The position numbers and the translations under genes are program-made. From assembly GCA_050015055.1 (NCBI GenBank), contig JBEKCD010000010.1:1-64000 (forward strand): DNA of 64,000 nt. The letters are read 5' to 3'. How positions within the stretch are numbered: position 1 is the first letter of the stretch; each line of letters begins with the position of its first letter. Source of the DNA: JBEKCD01 sp050015055 (GTDB taxonomy: Archaea; Thermoproteota; Bathyarchaeia; Bathyarchaeales; Bathycorpusculaceae). Below, piece by piece: positions 52,392-61,252 of this stretch. Below the pieces are notes generated by a model. The model was given only the letters and a program-made list of their open reading frames with translations. It did no database searches and was not told where the DNA came from.

Positions 52392-53153
52392 TTGGAGGTT
52401 CTGAAGTTTAGCATATCGTTTGATCGTGTTGCAGAAATCTACGACAAGACCAGAAGCTTGCCAAATAAGGTCATGAAAACACTAGTCAAGACATTGTGTG
52501 TTGAGCTCAAGAACTGCGCGAGGATATTGGATGTTGGCGTGGGAACTGGAAGACTTGCTGAACCTCTGCAAAACGCAGGGTTTGAAATTCTCGGAATTGA
52601 CATCAGCAAGAAAATGATGAGTAAGGCAAGAGAAAAGGGTGTGCAAAGCCTAGTTATTGCGGATGCCCGTTTCATTCCATTCAAAGATGAGAGCTTCGAT
52701 GTTACGATTAGTGTTCACGTTCTTCACTTGATAAGTGAATGGAAAAAAGCTCTCGGGGAAGTGTGTCGAGTAACTCGGCGTGCCATGTTTTCTTTGTGTG
52801 ACGCACGCAAAGAAACAGTGCGAGAGGCTTACTATCGCATTATGAAACAGTATGGATATGAACGACATCATCCCGGGAAATCTGAAAAAGACCTCAAAGA
52901 CCTGATAAGCCCAAACAAGTCCAAGTTTGTGATTTCTTATGATGTGCCCGCAGACGATCGTCTCATCAATTTGCGGCAAGGAACGTCCTCAAGTCAATGG
53001 GAAATACCTCAACAGTTGAACTTAAAAGTAGTAGAACAGCTAAGAAAAGGGTTTGCAGGAAAGGTTTTCAGACAAGATCTGTACCTCCAATCATGGGAAA
53101 TAGACTCATTGAAAGTCCTTGCGAAAGAACAAAACTCTAGGACGATTCCGTAA
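52392..53153 (+). CDS. SAM-dependent class I methyltransferase
   Basis: 253 residues. FDRVAEIYDKTR and LDVGVGTGRLAEPLQNAGFE (motif I) followed by GIDISKKM and FDVTISVHVLHLI are typical of class I methyltransferases of the UbiE/Methyltransf_11 kind. The substrate cannot be told. The start is uncertain: the frame begins at a TTG, but 19 bases upstream an ATG in another frame reads MTQQLQFGGSEV and stops at a TAG; a single extra T in the GTTTAG run would join both. It may be a frameshift or a sequencing error. Confidence 0.75.
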   Translation: MEVLKFSISFDRVAEIYDKTRSLPNKVMKTLVKTLCVELKNCARILDVGVGTGRLAEPLQNAGFEILGIDISKKMMSKAREKGVQSLVIADARFIPFKDESFDVTISVHVLHLISEWKKALGEVCRVTRRAMFSLCDARKETVREAYYRIMKQYGYERHHPGKSEKDLKDLISPNKSKFVISYDVPADDRLINLRQGTSSSQWEIPQQLNLKVVEQLRKGFAGKVFRQDLYLQSWEIDSLKVLAKEQNSRTIP

Positions 53154-53247
53154 GAAACAGCAGTTCTGAAAAGTGATCCAACGACGGAGGGAGCGTATCA
53201 AGACCTGTCCGTGATATGCGCACGTCTTAACTTGCGGAGAAACAATG

Positions 53248-53843
53248 CTAATTTAGTGCTTTCTGCAATCTCAACTCGTCTCTCACTGGCAGTCCGCCTA
53301 TTCCCCGCAGGACGGTTCCATGTTTTTCGGCTATGACGTTAGGCTTCACTTCGTAAATCTGGAAGCCGCGCGACTGATAGAAGCCCAAAGCGGGCAAATC
53401 GTCGTTCGAAGTTCAAGTACCTTCCCTTTTCCCAGCCTTCTCGCTCCACCTTCAACCTTTTCAATCAATCTGCTACCGATTCCACAACGTTGGTATCTTG
53501 GCAGAACGCCCAGTGCAACAATTATTAGCGCATCGCTTGCAGGTGAAAATGAAATAAACCCGATTGTGCCGGTTTGCACTTTGGCAACATAAGCTGGCAG
53601 TTCTGCAACTGCGAATTTTCTGTCAAAAGTCACCTGCTTCTCCTCTCCCCAAAATCTCCTGACAAACTTGCGGATAGTCGATCTTTCCTCTTCACTCGTT
53701 ACCCTACGCACTGTGAACATCAGTTCTGATTTCTTCGCATGAGAAGCGCATACGGTTTCTATCTTCACGTGTTCCGCACAGAGCAGTCTGCCACAAGCAC
53801 TGCACCTGTAAATTGCGTCTTTCTCACAGTAGTCGCAACGCAT
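53248..53843 (-). pseudogene. GNAT acetyltransferase with N-terminal zinc finger, split by a frameshift
   Basis: It starts at 53843 (GAGGAG six bases before the ATG; an upstream ATG at 53912 is possible). A B-box-like CDYCEKDAIYRCSACGRLLC and ASHAKK precede a GNAT core (GVLPRYQRCGIGSRLIEKVE is the acetyl-CoA loop). The frame stops at 53346 after a nonsense tail. In the next frame the true GNAT end is found, DDLPALGFYQSRGFQIYEVK to a stop at 53248. One missing base near 53405 restores a 198-residue protein. Either the gene is newly broken or the sequence has an error. The conserved tail implies recent loss. Confidence 0.75.
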
Positions 53844-54069
53844 GTGCTGCTCCTCTATTTCAGGACACAGAGAAGAGGGTATGAGACGATATAAAATATT
53901 AGGCGTATGCATGTTCTTAGAATGGCCAAAGTTGTTTTTTCGTGTGGTTTAGATTATGGAAAAACCCTGATCCCTAGAGCGCGCAGACTTTCATGCCCTG
54001 ACCAAAACGTGAAAAACTATTTAACTTCAAAGGTTTAGTACTGCTAGAAAAAAACGAGGTTTTTAACAT

Positions 54070-54591
54070 ATGTGCATCCTGGGCAAAGACAAGTTGAAGG
54101 AACTGATTGACAATTACAAGTGCGTGTACCCGTGCGACTACAATCTACTCGACGGAGACGGGTACATCTTAACAGTAAGGGAGGAAACAACTCTCAACTA
54201 CATGGAACACAAGAACCTAGTTACCCACGAAATCGTCTTCACACTGCCAAACAACGTTGCCCATTTGACCGCTAAAAGCAAGTACGGCAGAATGGGACTC
54301 TCGTTCCTGAACGCTGCAAAAGTTCACAGCGGATTCGTCGGAAGACTCGCGTTGGAGCTTGTAAATCTCAGTAACGACCGCCGTCCCATAACAATCAAAC
54401 GAGGAGACCCGTTTATGCACGTAGAATTTGTGACAAGAGAAGGAGAACCCTCGCCCTACATGGGAGAATTTCAGTTTCAATACCTGTCAGAAGATGAAAT
54501 GCAAATGTACATCCCAATCCTGAAGAAAGTTTTCCCAAACTACGACGAACTGGCAAAGACATGGCTAAAGAACAAACGTTTACTCACATAG
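54070..54591 (+). CDS. dcd: dCTP deaminase/dUTPase family protein
   Basis: 173 residues. LTAKSKYGRMGLSFLNAAKV and HSGFVGRLALELVNLS match the dUTPase/dCTP deaminase trimeric fold (SxxGR.G..., HxGF.G.l.lEl.N). It lacks some N-terminal residues of full dCTP deaminase, so a dUTPase or bifunctional activity is possible. It controls dUTP and supplies dUMP for thymidylate. TATA-like CTATTTAAC lies about 44-52 bases upstream. Confidence 0.85.
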   Translation: MCILGKDKLKELIDNYKCVYPCDYNLLDGDGYILTVREETTLNYMEHKNLVTHEIVFTLPNNVAHLTAKSKYGRMGLSFLNAAKVHSGFVGRLALELVNLSNDRRPITIKRGDPFMHVEFVTREGEPSPYMGEFQFQYLSEDEMQMYIPILKKVFPNYDELAKTWLKNKRLLT

Positions 54592-54658
54592 AACTCAAAC
54601 CACGCAAGGGCATTTGACAGGATAAGACTTGCCCAGCCATGAACGGTTTTTCTTGCTC

Positions 54659-55936
54659 CTAGCTAGAAGTATTTGGTTTTTTGGCCTCGGCATTTCTGAA
54701 GAACGTAAAGTACAGTGAACTGGAGACGAGATATACTATGGTCATGATTAGAAAAGGCGTGAAGAAATCGCTGCCCGTCATCATTGCGCCTGAGATTGTA
54801 GCGGTCGTTGCTCTCGGAATTTGGTCTGACATAACCATCAGACCGTTCGTCGTGGCACGCTCTTCGGCAGTCACTGATTCCATCTGAAACGTTGTTCCGA
54901 TGGGACCCGCCATGTTCATCAGAGAGGTTCGCACAATGTAAGAACCCCCTGCCCATGTTAAGTTTGGAGAAAGCGAGGTAAGCATGATAAAGGGCATTGA
55001 AAGGTATTGGCAAAGCACGACGAACCTGACTCTCGTCATCCTTTTCGACAATGCAGGCGTTACAAGCGTGGCGATGCCCAGTGTTATGTTGCCCAGAGAC
55101 GAAATGACCCCCACCTGTTCTGGCCCCGCGTTGTATCTCTGTTTGAAAAACGGGTTGACAAGCGGAATCACGAACCCCGCGCCAAGGCCCGTCAATGCGG
55201 TCGGTATCATGAACTTAATTATCGTCCTTGAACTCTTTATGTTCCTCAGCCTAAGAAAATCGACCATCCTCTGCTGTTCATACCTCTTCCTCTGCTTCAC
55301 TAACAAGACAGGGAAGACGACGGCAAGTGACAGCGCAATCGATATTGCCAACGAAATTCGATATCCAGCAGCCGAACCGTTCAACCCAGTCGGCAACCCC
55401 ATTGAAAGGTTGAATAGGTCAGGCATGAAACCACCAATCAAGCTGCCGACAACCGCCATAGTTATCGACAGCGCTGACTGAAAACTGAACAGGTAGGTAC
55501 GTTCCTCCATGCTACTGTTCTCCACCATAAACGGTGTCGCAGCAACCGAAGCCAGAGTCCCAACCAAGCCTGAAGTAATGCTCGCAGCCAGCAAATTTGT
55601 CGGCTGCAAAACCAGGATTTGAGCGAGATTGACCAAGTTTGCCATCAGTCCCATCAAGATGGCTTTCTTGGGACCGATACGCTCACAGAGCAAGCCGGCG
55701 GGCAAGGCAATGAGGCCCGTTGCAATGGCACCTACCGTGAACATGTTACCGATGAAGTTCATCTGAAAACCCACTTCGTGCAAATTAAGGTACAGATAGA
55801 ACAATACTGCCCAGATTCCAGATCCCAAGCCTTGAAAAACAGTGGCCACGAGATAGAGTTTGGCGTTGCGGCTGAGCGTACCCAGACGATTAACATACTT
55901 TCGAACCCCAGCGGCAGGCTGCAAAGCTTTTTTCAC
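54659..55936 (-). CDS. Major facilitator superfamily transporter
   Basis: 425 residues with about 12 hydrophobic segments. The MFS loop signature is present as GLLCERIGPKKAILMG after helix 2, and a similar basic loop lies in the second half (ALSKRMTRVRFVV). The GTG start is preceded by a TATA-like ATATTTATG on the minus strand. The substrate is unknown; no adjacent gene points to one. A GCGCGC motif lies just upstream of the TATA element. Confidence 0.88.
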   Translation of the reverse strand: MKKALQPAAGVRKYVNRLGTLSRNAKLYLVATVFQGLGSGIWAVLFYLYLNLHEVGFQMNFIGNMFTVGAIATGLIALPAGLLCERIGPKKAILMGLMANLVNLAQILVLQPTNLLAASITSGLVGTLASVAATPFMVENSSMEERTYLFSFQSALSITMAVVGSLIGGFMPDLFNLSMGLPTGLNGSAAGYRISLAISIALSLAVVFPVLLVKQRKRYEQQRMVDFLRLRNIKSSRTIIKFMIPTALTGLGAGFVIPLVNPFFKQRYNAGPEQVGVISSLGNITLGIATLVTPALSKRMTRVRFVVLCQYLSMPFIMLTSLSPNLTWAGGSYIVRTSLMNMAGPIGTTFQMESVTAEERATTNGLMVMSDQIPRATTATISGAMMTGSDFFTPFLIMTIVYLVSSSLYFTFFRNAEAKKPNTSS

Positions 55937-56101
55937 CGATGAGATTCGTTACCATAAACTTTCAGACATAAATATCTTCTCAGTGCGCGCCAAGATTTGT
56001 TCCCGAATAACTCGGCAATATGCGCATGCGACGTGCTCTAGTCTGTCCTCTCCTTGCAAGTTCCTGCTCAAACATTTTGCGCGCACGTCTTGATCTTGTC
56101 T

Positions 56102-57526
56102 CTATTTCTGGAAAATGTGAATTTCTCGTCCTATCTTGTGTCTTTCAGCCACATCAACGATGGATGTCATTTCGGTCAAATTCTCGTGTGCAGTGTCGTC
56201 TCTGGGAAGAGCCTCTTTCGGAAATGGATAGACTCTCTTGAAACCGACCTTCACAGCTTTTTCTTCAATGTGCATTGTGACCGGTTTTCCTGAACGAGTT
56301 TTTATGTAGGGCGTTACGAGCACCAGCCGCCCCTCTTCTTTCAATCTCTCATGTGCCTTTTCCAAGAAATCACAGTAAAGGGGTCTGAGCTTGTCGATGA
56401 TCTTTGTCGCGTAGGGTGTGGTTGCAATGTGCCGTAGCGCTGGACCCAGATCGGGTTCTGTTGCTATGCAGTCTACCTCTTGTTGGATTCTTTCCGTCAG
56501 TCTGCGCGAGTCTCCTTGCAGAACCGTGTATTCTGTTTCTTCCAACGCGTACTGTTTTTTGAGCCACTCGAGATTCTTCCGCGAAGCTTCAACACACCAC
56601 GGGTTCACGTCTACTCCGATCACTCTTGCCTTGGCTAGAAGTGCTTCCTGAAGGATTGTGCCAACCCCGCAGAACGGATCGAGGAGAGATTTTCCAGCCG
56701 TGCAGGAAGCCAGGTTTATCATGATTCTTGCCAGTCGCGGCGGTATAGCAAATATCTTACGTTGAACTGGTCTGCCTATGTCGCGTTTCTGAAATTCGAA
56801 CGGGTTATGCACGCCTACGGTGGTGGATACCACCGTCTGTTTTTTGCCTATACAAAACAGTACTTCCGCTTTCCGTTCAACCAAGCCTTTTTTCAACACT
56901 TCAACGTGGCTCAGTTGAGGTTGTGGTCGGCTCTTGGGAAAGCCCATGAACCCTGATTTCCTGCCGTGAGCGGCCAGCTCATGTTTCAGGGAGCTTCCGA
57001 CGAACCGTTGCATGGCTCTTGAAACTGGATGAAAAGACCGCTCCGCGTAGTATACGCTTACGCCAAAAACAGATTTTCCAGAAGCGGCTTCAACCATTTC
57101 ATCAACTATACCGCTTGCGGAAAGGCTCATCCTGATTTGCGCCTGGGCCTGCTTGCTCTCTTTAAGAAACGCTTCTTCCACGGCACAAGTAGCAACGTTC
57201 GTGACGACCTTGCCGATCTTTATGATTCCACCCATATCAGCGACAACTGAGGCATGCAAACCTCTGTTGACGTTAGCGGTGAAGAATGCTGGTGTGAACT
57301 CACACAACTCAAACCCGTAGTTTCTCGCTTCCAAATACGCGACAAGCTCCGCTAGGGACAGCTTCCAATTCTTCCCTGGAACAAACACGTAAGTGTTCTG
57401 ACTATCGAGCACCATGCTTGGACATGTGAGTACTGTTGCCTGACGCATAAGAGAGTAATGGTTTGAAACAAAAGAAGCAGGCAAAATGGCGCTTTCTACC
57501 GCGCGGCTGAGCAACTCGCTTATCAC
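56102..57526 (-). CDS. Trm11/TrmG10-like RNA methyltransferase
   Basis: 474 residues. The C-terminal half is a Rossmann methyltransferase: LLDPFCGVGTILQEALLAKA (motif I) and GVDVNPWCVEASRKNLEW. The catalytic loop reads TEPDLGP where classic TrmG10/Trm11 have DPPYG, so substrate or activity may differ. The N-terminal half lacks a clear THUMP motif but has alpha/beta segments of similar length. Likely targets tRNA position 10 or another RNA guanine. ATG start; gene stands alone. Confidence 0.75.
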   Translation of the reverse strand: MISELLSRAVESAILPASFVSNHYSLMRQATVLTCPSMVLDSQNTYVFVPGKNWKLSLAELVAYLEARNYGFELCEFTPAFFTANVNRGLHASVVADMGGIIKIGKVVTNVATCAVEEAFLKESKQAQAQIRMSLSASGIVDEMVEAASGKSVFGVSVYYAERSFHPVSRAMQRFVGSSLKHELAAHGRKSGFMGFPKSRPQPQLSHVEVLKKGLVERKAEVLFCIGKKQTVVSTTVGVHNPFEFQKRDIGRPVQRKIFAIPPRLARIMINLASCTAGKSLLDPFCGVGTILQEALLAKARVIGVDVNPWCVEASRKNLEWLKKQYALEETEYTVLQGDSRRLTERIQQEVDCIATEPDLGPALRHIATTPYATKIIDKLRPLYCDFLEKAHERLKEEGRLVLVTPYIKTRSGKPVTMHIEEKAVKVGFKRVYPFPKEALPRDDTAHENLTEMTSIVDVAERHKIGREIHIFQK

Positions 57527-58513
57527 TCAGATAGCCCGCATCTTTTCACATCTGCAAAGCTCCGGGTAGGCTTCCCAGACTTGAGAATCGATCAAAATGC
57601 CTGTTTGTTTCTTCATGTTTTCATTACAACCCAACATTACATCTGACCTTACAATTGTGGAGTAGGGGAGTCTGCTTTCAAGGGCACACCAGCCTGTTTT
57701 CTCCATGATTTATTACAAAGCAGCATTACAAATGACGTTATGACAGAAAAGGGGAGGGGGGGCGACTTTGAAGAACATGCAGGGCTGGAGATTTCAGTCG
57801 GGAAGATGTTTAAAGTTGCAGTCCTTGACGCGTGTGCCGTTACATAGGAGACTTATCGGGTCTCTCTTCCCTTTCTTGCGTTTCTTTTTCCCCCTCTCAT
57901 ATGGCCTCTTTTTTCTAAACTCAAAATGCATCTTCCCGCAGGACTTGACCGCTCCGGTTCCGACTGAAAAGTCGCGTTTGCCATAGTTGCTCAATTCACT
58001 GATGTCGTCAAAAAAGGTAAGCGCGCAAGGTTTGTATTCGGACATAATAACGACCCAACAGATTTTTTCTTCCTTGGCTTTTCCTCGCGCGCCCAGATTT
58101 TCGATTATCACTAATTAGAACACAACAATGGACTTAAAGGTTTCCGCAACAGTGCGAAGCAAGTACTCGATATTCTTTCTTCGGGAAGCTGCAAGGCCAA
58201 AGCGTACAGTTCTTGTCTTAACCTATCCAAAGAACTCTAGCATGCGCAGGCGGTAACCCCTCTTCTTGGGCTCAAAAGCAGTTTAAGAATTAGCGTGCGC
58301 TTGCCCATTGTTTATGACGTTATTGTGACAGAAAACGCAATCATAGAAAATGTCAGATATGCCCTACCCGGCCCAGCTGCGCGCGAGTATCGGTTTGATA
58401 GACCTAACTCAAGAGAGAAATGAGAAGTAGAGGCTCTAGTTAACTAAGACGATATACTTTTCGATATTATCTTGGGATGAAAGAGAGCTATGGAATCTCC
58501 TACATCGTAAGAG
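57527..58513. other. 987-base noncoding region
   Basis: No convincing gene. A 105-codon open frame on the minus strand (57794-58111) is rich in Lys and Arg with no family pattern and is probably chance. Present are an imperfect direct repeat (57599-57760), a related motif near 58313-58339 and three GCGCGC runs (58021, 58087, 58379). No tRNA or known ncRNA fold is recognised. Unusually long for this compact genome. Confidence 0.6.
57599..57760 (+). repeat. Imperfect direct repeat, two copies about 93 bases apart
   Basis: Copy 1 (57599-57670) and copy 2 (57692-57760) share gcctgttt, CATG.TTT.ATTACAA, CATTACA..TGAC.TTA and a G-rich end (AGGGGAG). A third partial match, ATGACGTTATTGTGACAGAAAA, lies at ~58313-58339; copy 2 reads ATGACGTTATGACAGAAAA. 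Divergence of the copies suggests age. Noncoding. Confidence 0.55.
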
Positions 58514-59941
58514 CTATGGTGAGCCGTCAGCTAGCCCTCGTTGAACAGCGACTTGCCCGATTGCCTGACCCATTTCTACGCCTTGTGTACAGTCAAAGCG
58601 GTAGTGAATGCCAGCGTAGACACGGGATATTGAAGCCTCATTGACCATTGATTGAATGTTGTCCTGTTCGTTCGGGAAAATGTAGCTCAAGACTTCACCG
58701 GCTGCTCCTGAGAAGCATGAGTGCCCGGAAGGATAGGAGGGAAAGTTCGGAATGCCTACCGGCGTAGTTATCGTCGGGTCTACTTGACATGGGCGTATGA
58801 GCCAGTAAGTGTACTTGTTGTACCAGCAGCAGATCCCTGCGTCCATGACTGCCATGTTCATCAGCGTGAGAGTTCGCGCCGATCTCAGCTCATTCATATC
58901 ATAGCGTACGATCAGGTCACATGCGATCTGGTTCCAGTGCCCAGGCGGCGTCCAAGTTCCTCCGCCATCGGCCCAGAAAAGGGCGATTCGCAGTTGATCC
59001 GCTGTGCGAGAGTCTGAAATCTGCTTTGCCTCTTCAAGTGACGAGTTGAATTCGGCAGAGCCGAAAGAAGGCGGTGGCGGCAACAGGAACGCTGAAGACG
59101 AATTTATAAGCCATGGTTTAACCTGTCCCCACGCTGGCAAGACGGGTGGAGTCGGCGGGATTTGACTGCTAAACCAGTACCCAGGTCCGGTTGGCACAGT
59201 ACCGTTCCAAACGGCGTTAGAACCATCAGTTTTGGCGCGACTGATGACTTGGTCAGCTACTTCTCGACCCAAGGTATCTCCTGCGGTAATGTCGCTGCGG
59301 AAGCTGACGCCAGCCCAAAGCCGAGACATTTCGTCCTCATTTGCCTCTTGATTCAACCACGCAGTTTGGTTCGGATAGAGGTAGCTGAGAATGGCTGCAG
59401 ACGCTGTTGCGACTGCCGCGTGTTCAGACGGATAGCCCGGGTCGCCGCTGGTCTTGACGAGCGGGGTTATACTTTGATCGAGCTCGTGAGGGGTGGTTCT
59501 GTTGTAGTAGTACTTGTTGTTCCACGCGGCCACGAGTGAGTCATACTGTGCAACACTCACCAGCGCATAGACTCGCGACGCTATCGGGGGAGAGGCACTG
59601 CTCTTGCTCACCAGGTTTCGTGCGATCTCGTTCCAACGAACGCAGGCACCGATGTTCCAGTAATATACGATTTCGTTTTCTTGGGCAGTTCGATTCGCTT
59701 GGAGCTGGTGCAATTCGTTGAGTTCCTGTTGAAATTGAGGAGAACCGCTTGAAGGTGGTTCTGGGAGGCGTATTGCATCGCTTGAATTTAGAACTATAGG
59801 AACCCAACGTCCCCCGGTGGGTTCGCTAACCAACGCATGGCTGACGAGAGTCGCTTGGAATAATGCTACACTGAATATGCCGAGTATTACAACCGCCGCG
59901 AGAACTACTACGATAAAAAAGGTTCTATACCGTCGTTCCAA
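58514..59941 (-). CDS. Vanadium-haloperoxidase/PAP2-like protein with internal duplication
   Basis: 475 residues with an N-terminal membrane anchor (residues ~7-30) and an extracellular body. The second half has the full vanadate site: KYTYWLIRP (Lys376, Arg383), PSGH (Ser405-His407) and SRVYAGIHYRFD (Arg440, His446), with the spacings of vanadium chloroperoxidase. The first half repeats the layout (K143, PSEH 171-174, SRLWAGVSFRSD) but Arg is Thr150 and the last His is Ser213, so it is probably inactive. Function may be peroxidase or phosphatase. A palindromic promoter precedes it. Confidence 0.85.
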   Translation of the reverse strand: MERRYRTFFIVVVLAAVVILGIFSVALFQATLVSHALVSEPTGGRWVPIVLNSSDAIRLPEPPSSGSPQFQQELNELHQLQANRTAQENEIVYYWNIGACVRWNEIARNLVSKSSASPPIASRVYALVSVAQYDSLVAAWNNKYYYNRTTPHELDQSITPLVKTSGDPGYPSEHAAVATASAAILSYLYPNQTAWLNQEANEDEMSRLWAGVSFRSDITAGDTLGREVADQVISRAKTDGSNAVWNGTVPTGPGYWFSSQIPPTPPVLPAWGQVKPWLINSSSAFLLPPPPSFGSAEFNSSLEEAKQISDSRTADQLRIALFWADGGGTWTPPGHWNQIACDLIVRYDMNELRSARTLTLMNMAVMDAGICCWYNKYTYWLIRPCQVDPTITTPVGIPNFPSYPSGHSCFSGAAGEVLSYIFPNEQDNIQSMVNEASISRVYAGIHYRFDCTQGVEMGQAIGQVAVQRGLADGSP

Positions 59942-59977
59942 GGCTATACACCAAGTTTTGGCTAGGGACCGCCACCT

Positions 59978-60010
59978 AATATATGTTCTCTAGATTTGTT
60001 CTAGAACAAA
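59978..60010 (-). promoter_or_regulatory. Promoter with 16-base palindrome for the haloperoxidase-like gene
   Basis: TTTGTTCTAGAACAAA (59995-60010) is a perfect palindrome, and the TATA-like CATATATTA lies at 59977-59985 (minus strand), 36-44 bases before the ATG at 59941. The palindrome lies just upstream of the TATA box, a site suited to an activator. The half-site GTTCT...AGAAC resembles the operator at 29.7 kb. Confidence 0.5.
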
Positions 60011-60233
60011 CTTCTATCTCAAACCATGACTAAAACTACAGAATAGACAATAGCGCGTGCTAGTTCCTAAAATGCAAATAATGGTTTTTATTCTGTTCCC
60101 GGCGCTCGGGTCATTTCTAGAAGCTTGGATTCAAAATGGAAATTGGAAATAGTTCGAAGAGCAAGAAGGGAAATAGAAATCATTTTTGACGATTTTCGGA
60201 ACAGGCATGCGCGCGAGTATGTTTGCACATGGT

Positions 60234-60587
60234 TTAACTGTATTCTCTGAACGTGTAGTTGCATTTTGTGCAACGCAGAAACTGGGTCGAGGATTCGTCC
60301 GCGCCTCTGGTTTGCACTTGCCACACGTATGCCACGTTGTTCCCGCATTTCGGGCATTCCATCCTCACGGTGGGCAGGGTTCTCAATTTCTGTTCCTCTT
60401 TTCCTATCACTGCCACAAGCTGCGTTGGTTTGTGCTGAAAAACCTTGGCGACTTTGGGTTCGATTTTCTTTGTTGCAGCGGGTTTCTTGTAGCCGCACTT
60501 TGCACAGGTCAACACTAACGTTTTTTCTGTGCCGCTTTTTCCTTTCTTAGCCTCAAGTCGAGAACCGCATTTTGGACAAAATTCCAT
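60234..60587 (-). CDS. tfs: Transcription factor S
   Basis: 117 residues. An N-terminal zinc ribbon FCPKCGSRL...CAKCGY and a C-terminal ribbon ECPKCGNNVAYVWQVQTRGADE followed by CTKCNYTFREYS are the TFS/TFIIS pattern, with the acidic pair Asp-Glu (GADESS) that stimulates RNA cleavage by stalled RNA polymerase. The ATG at 60587 is used; an upstream ATG at 60626 would add 13 residues without family similarity. It is part of an information-processing group with DUF99, Rpo11 and Csl4. Confidence 0.92.
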   Translation of the reverse strand: MEFCPKCGSRLEAKKGKSGTEKTLVLTCAKCGYKKPAATKKIEPKVAKVFQHKPTQLVAVIGKEEQKLRTLPTVRMECPKCGNNVAYVWQVQTRGADESSTQFLRCTKCNYTFREYS

Positions 60588-60667
60588 GAACCTGTTCTCC
60601 GTCTTTCGTTTCTTTAGCCTTAGCAAAGTCTCTTTTATACTTTCTTATGCTCAGCTAAGTATTCAGG

Positions 60668-61252
60668 TTAAGCCTGACTGGCACCTGAAGCGACAAGATG
60701 CGCGACGCGGAGGGCTTCAGGAATGTTGCTCCGCGTGGAGGTTAACTGGACAATCCTCCGCGCGTCACTTTCTTGGATGCCGCAGATTTCCATGTACACT
60801 CTTTCGCCTCTGCTTCTTGTCTGCACCTCGAAAATCTGTCCAGCGTCCTGAACAGTTGTCCAGCGTTCCGCGCTCCTCGGCAAGTTCCTCAACGCCGCAT
60901 GAATCTCTCTGAAGTCAGGTTTGTCACGCGTAACAACTATGATGGGCAGTTTTGTGAGGACGTTGAGTTCTTTGATGTTGACAATGTTGAAGCCGCCGAA
61001 CGTGACGCCGTCGAGCATTATGACTCTGACTTGGCGGTAGTGGGTGGACTCAACAATCATAGAGGATATATTGTCAGTAGCGTCGAAACCGTCAACCTTG
61101 ACCTTGGTGCTCAGCACTCCGTCGAGCCAGTAGCCGCCGCGGAAGACGACGCCGACAACGGGGGCGTAGCCCTGGTGAGGAGTGAACGGCCCATCATCGA
61201 CTCCTAAAACGCGGATTTCACGTTTAATTGTGCGGAACTTTTTCACGGACAA
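60668..61252 (-). CDS. DUF99 protein
   Basis: 194 residues of DUF99 (PF01949), an archaeal family related in fold to endonuclease V. Landmarks: REIRVLGVDDGPFTPHQGYA, YRQVRVIMLDGVTFGGFNI and LPIIVVTRDKPDFREIHAAL. The Asp residues of LGVDDG and MLDG could bind metal. The role is unproven; DNA repair is inferred by family. It is transcribed in the same direction as tfs (gap 80 bases). Confidence 0.85.
   Translation of the reverse strand: MSVKKFRTIKREIRVLGVDDGPFTPHQGYAPVVGVVFRGGYWLDGVLSTKVKVDGFDATDNISSMIVESTHYRQVRVIMLDGVTFGGFNIVNIKELNVLTKLPIIVVTRDKPDFREIHAALRNLPRSAERWTTVQDAGQIFEVQTRSRGERVYMEICGIQESDARRIVQLTSTRSNIPEALRVAHLVASGASQA

Noticed and set aside
57794..58111. 105-codon open frame on the minus strand
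   Set aside because: Strong Lys/Arg bias, no family pattern and no ribosome site; consistent with chance in A/T-rich noncoding DNA.
57527..58513. CRISPR-like array
   Set aside because: Only two or three diverged copies with unequal spacing; no regular spacers and no cas genes.
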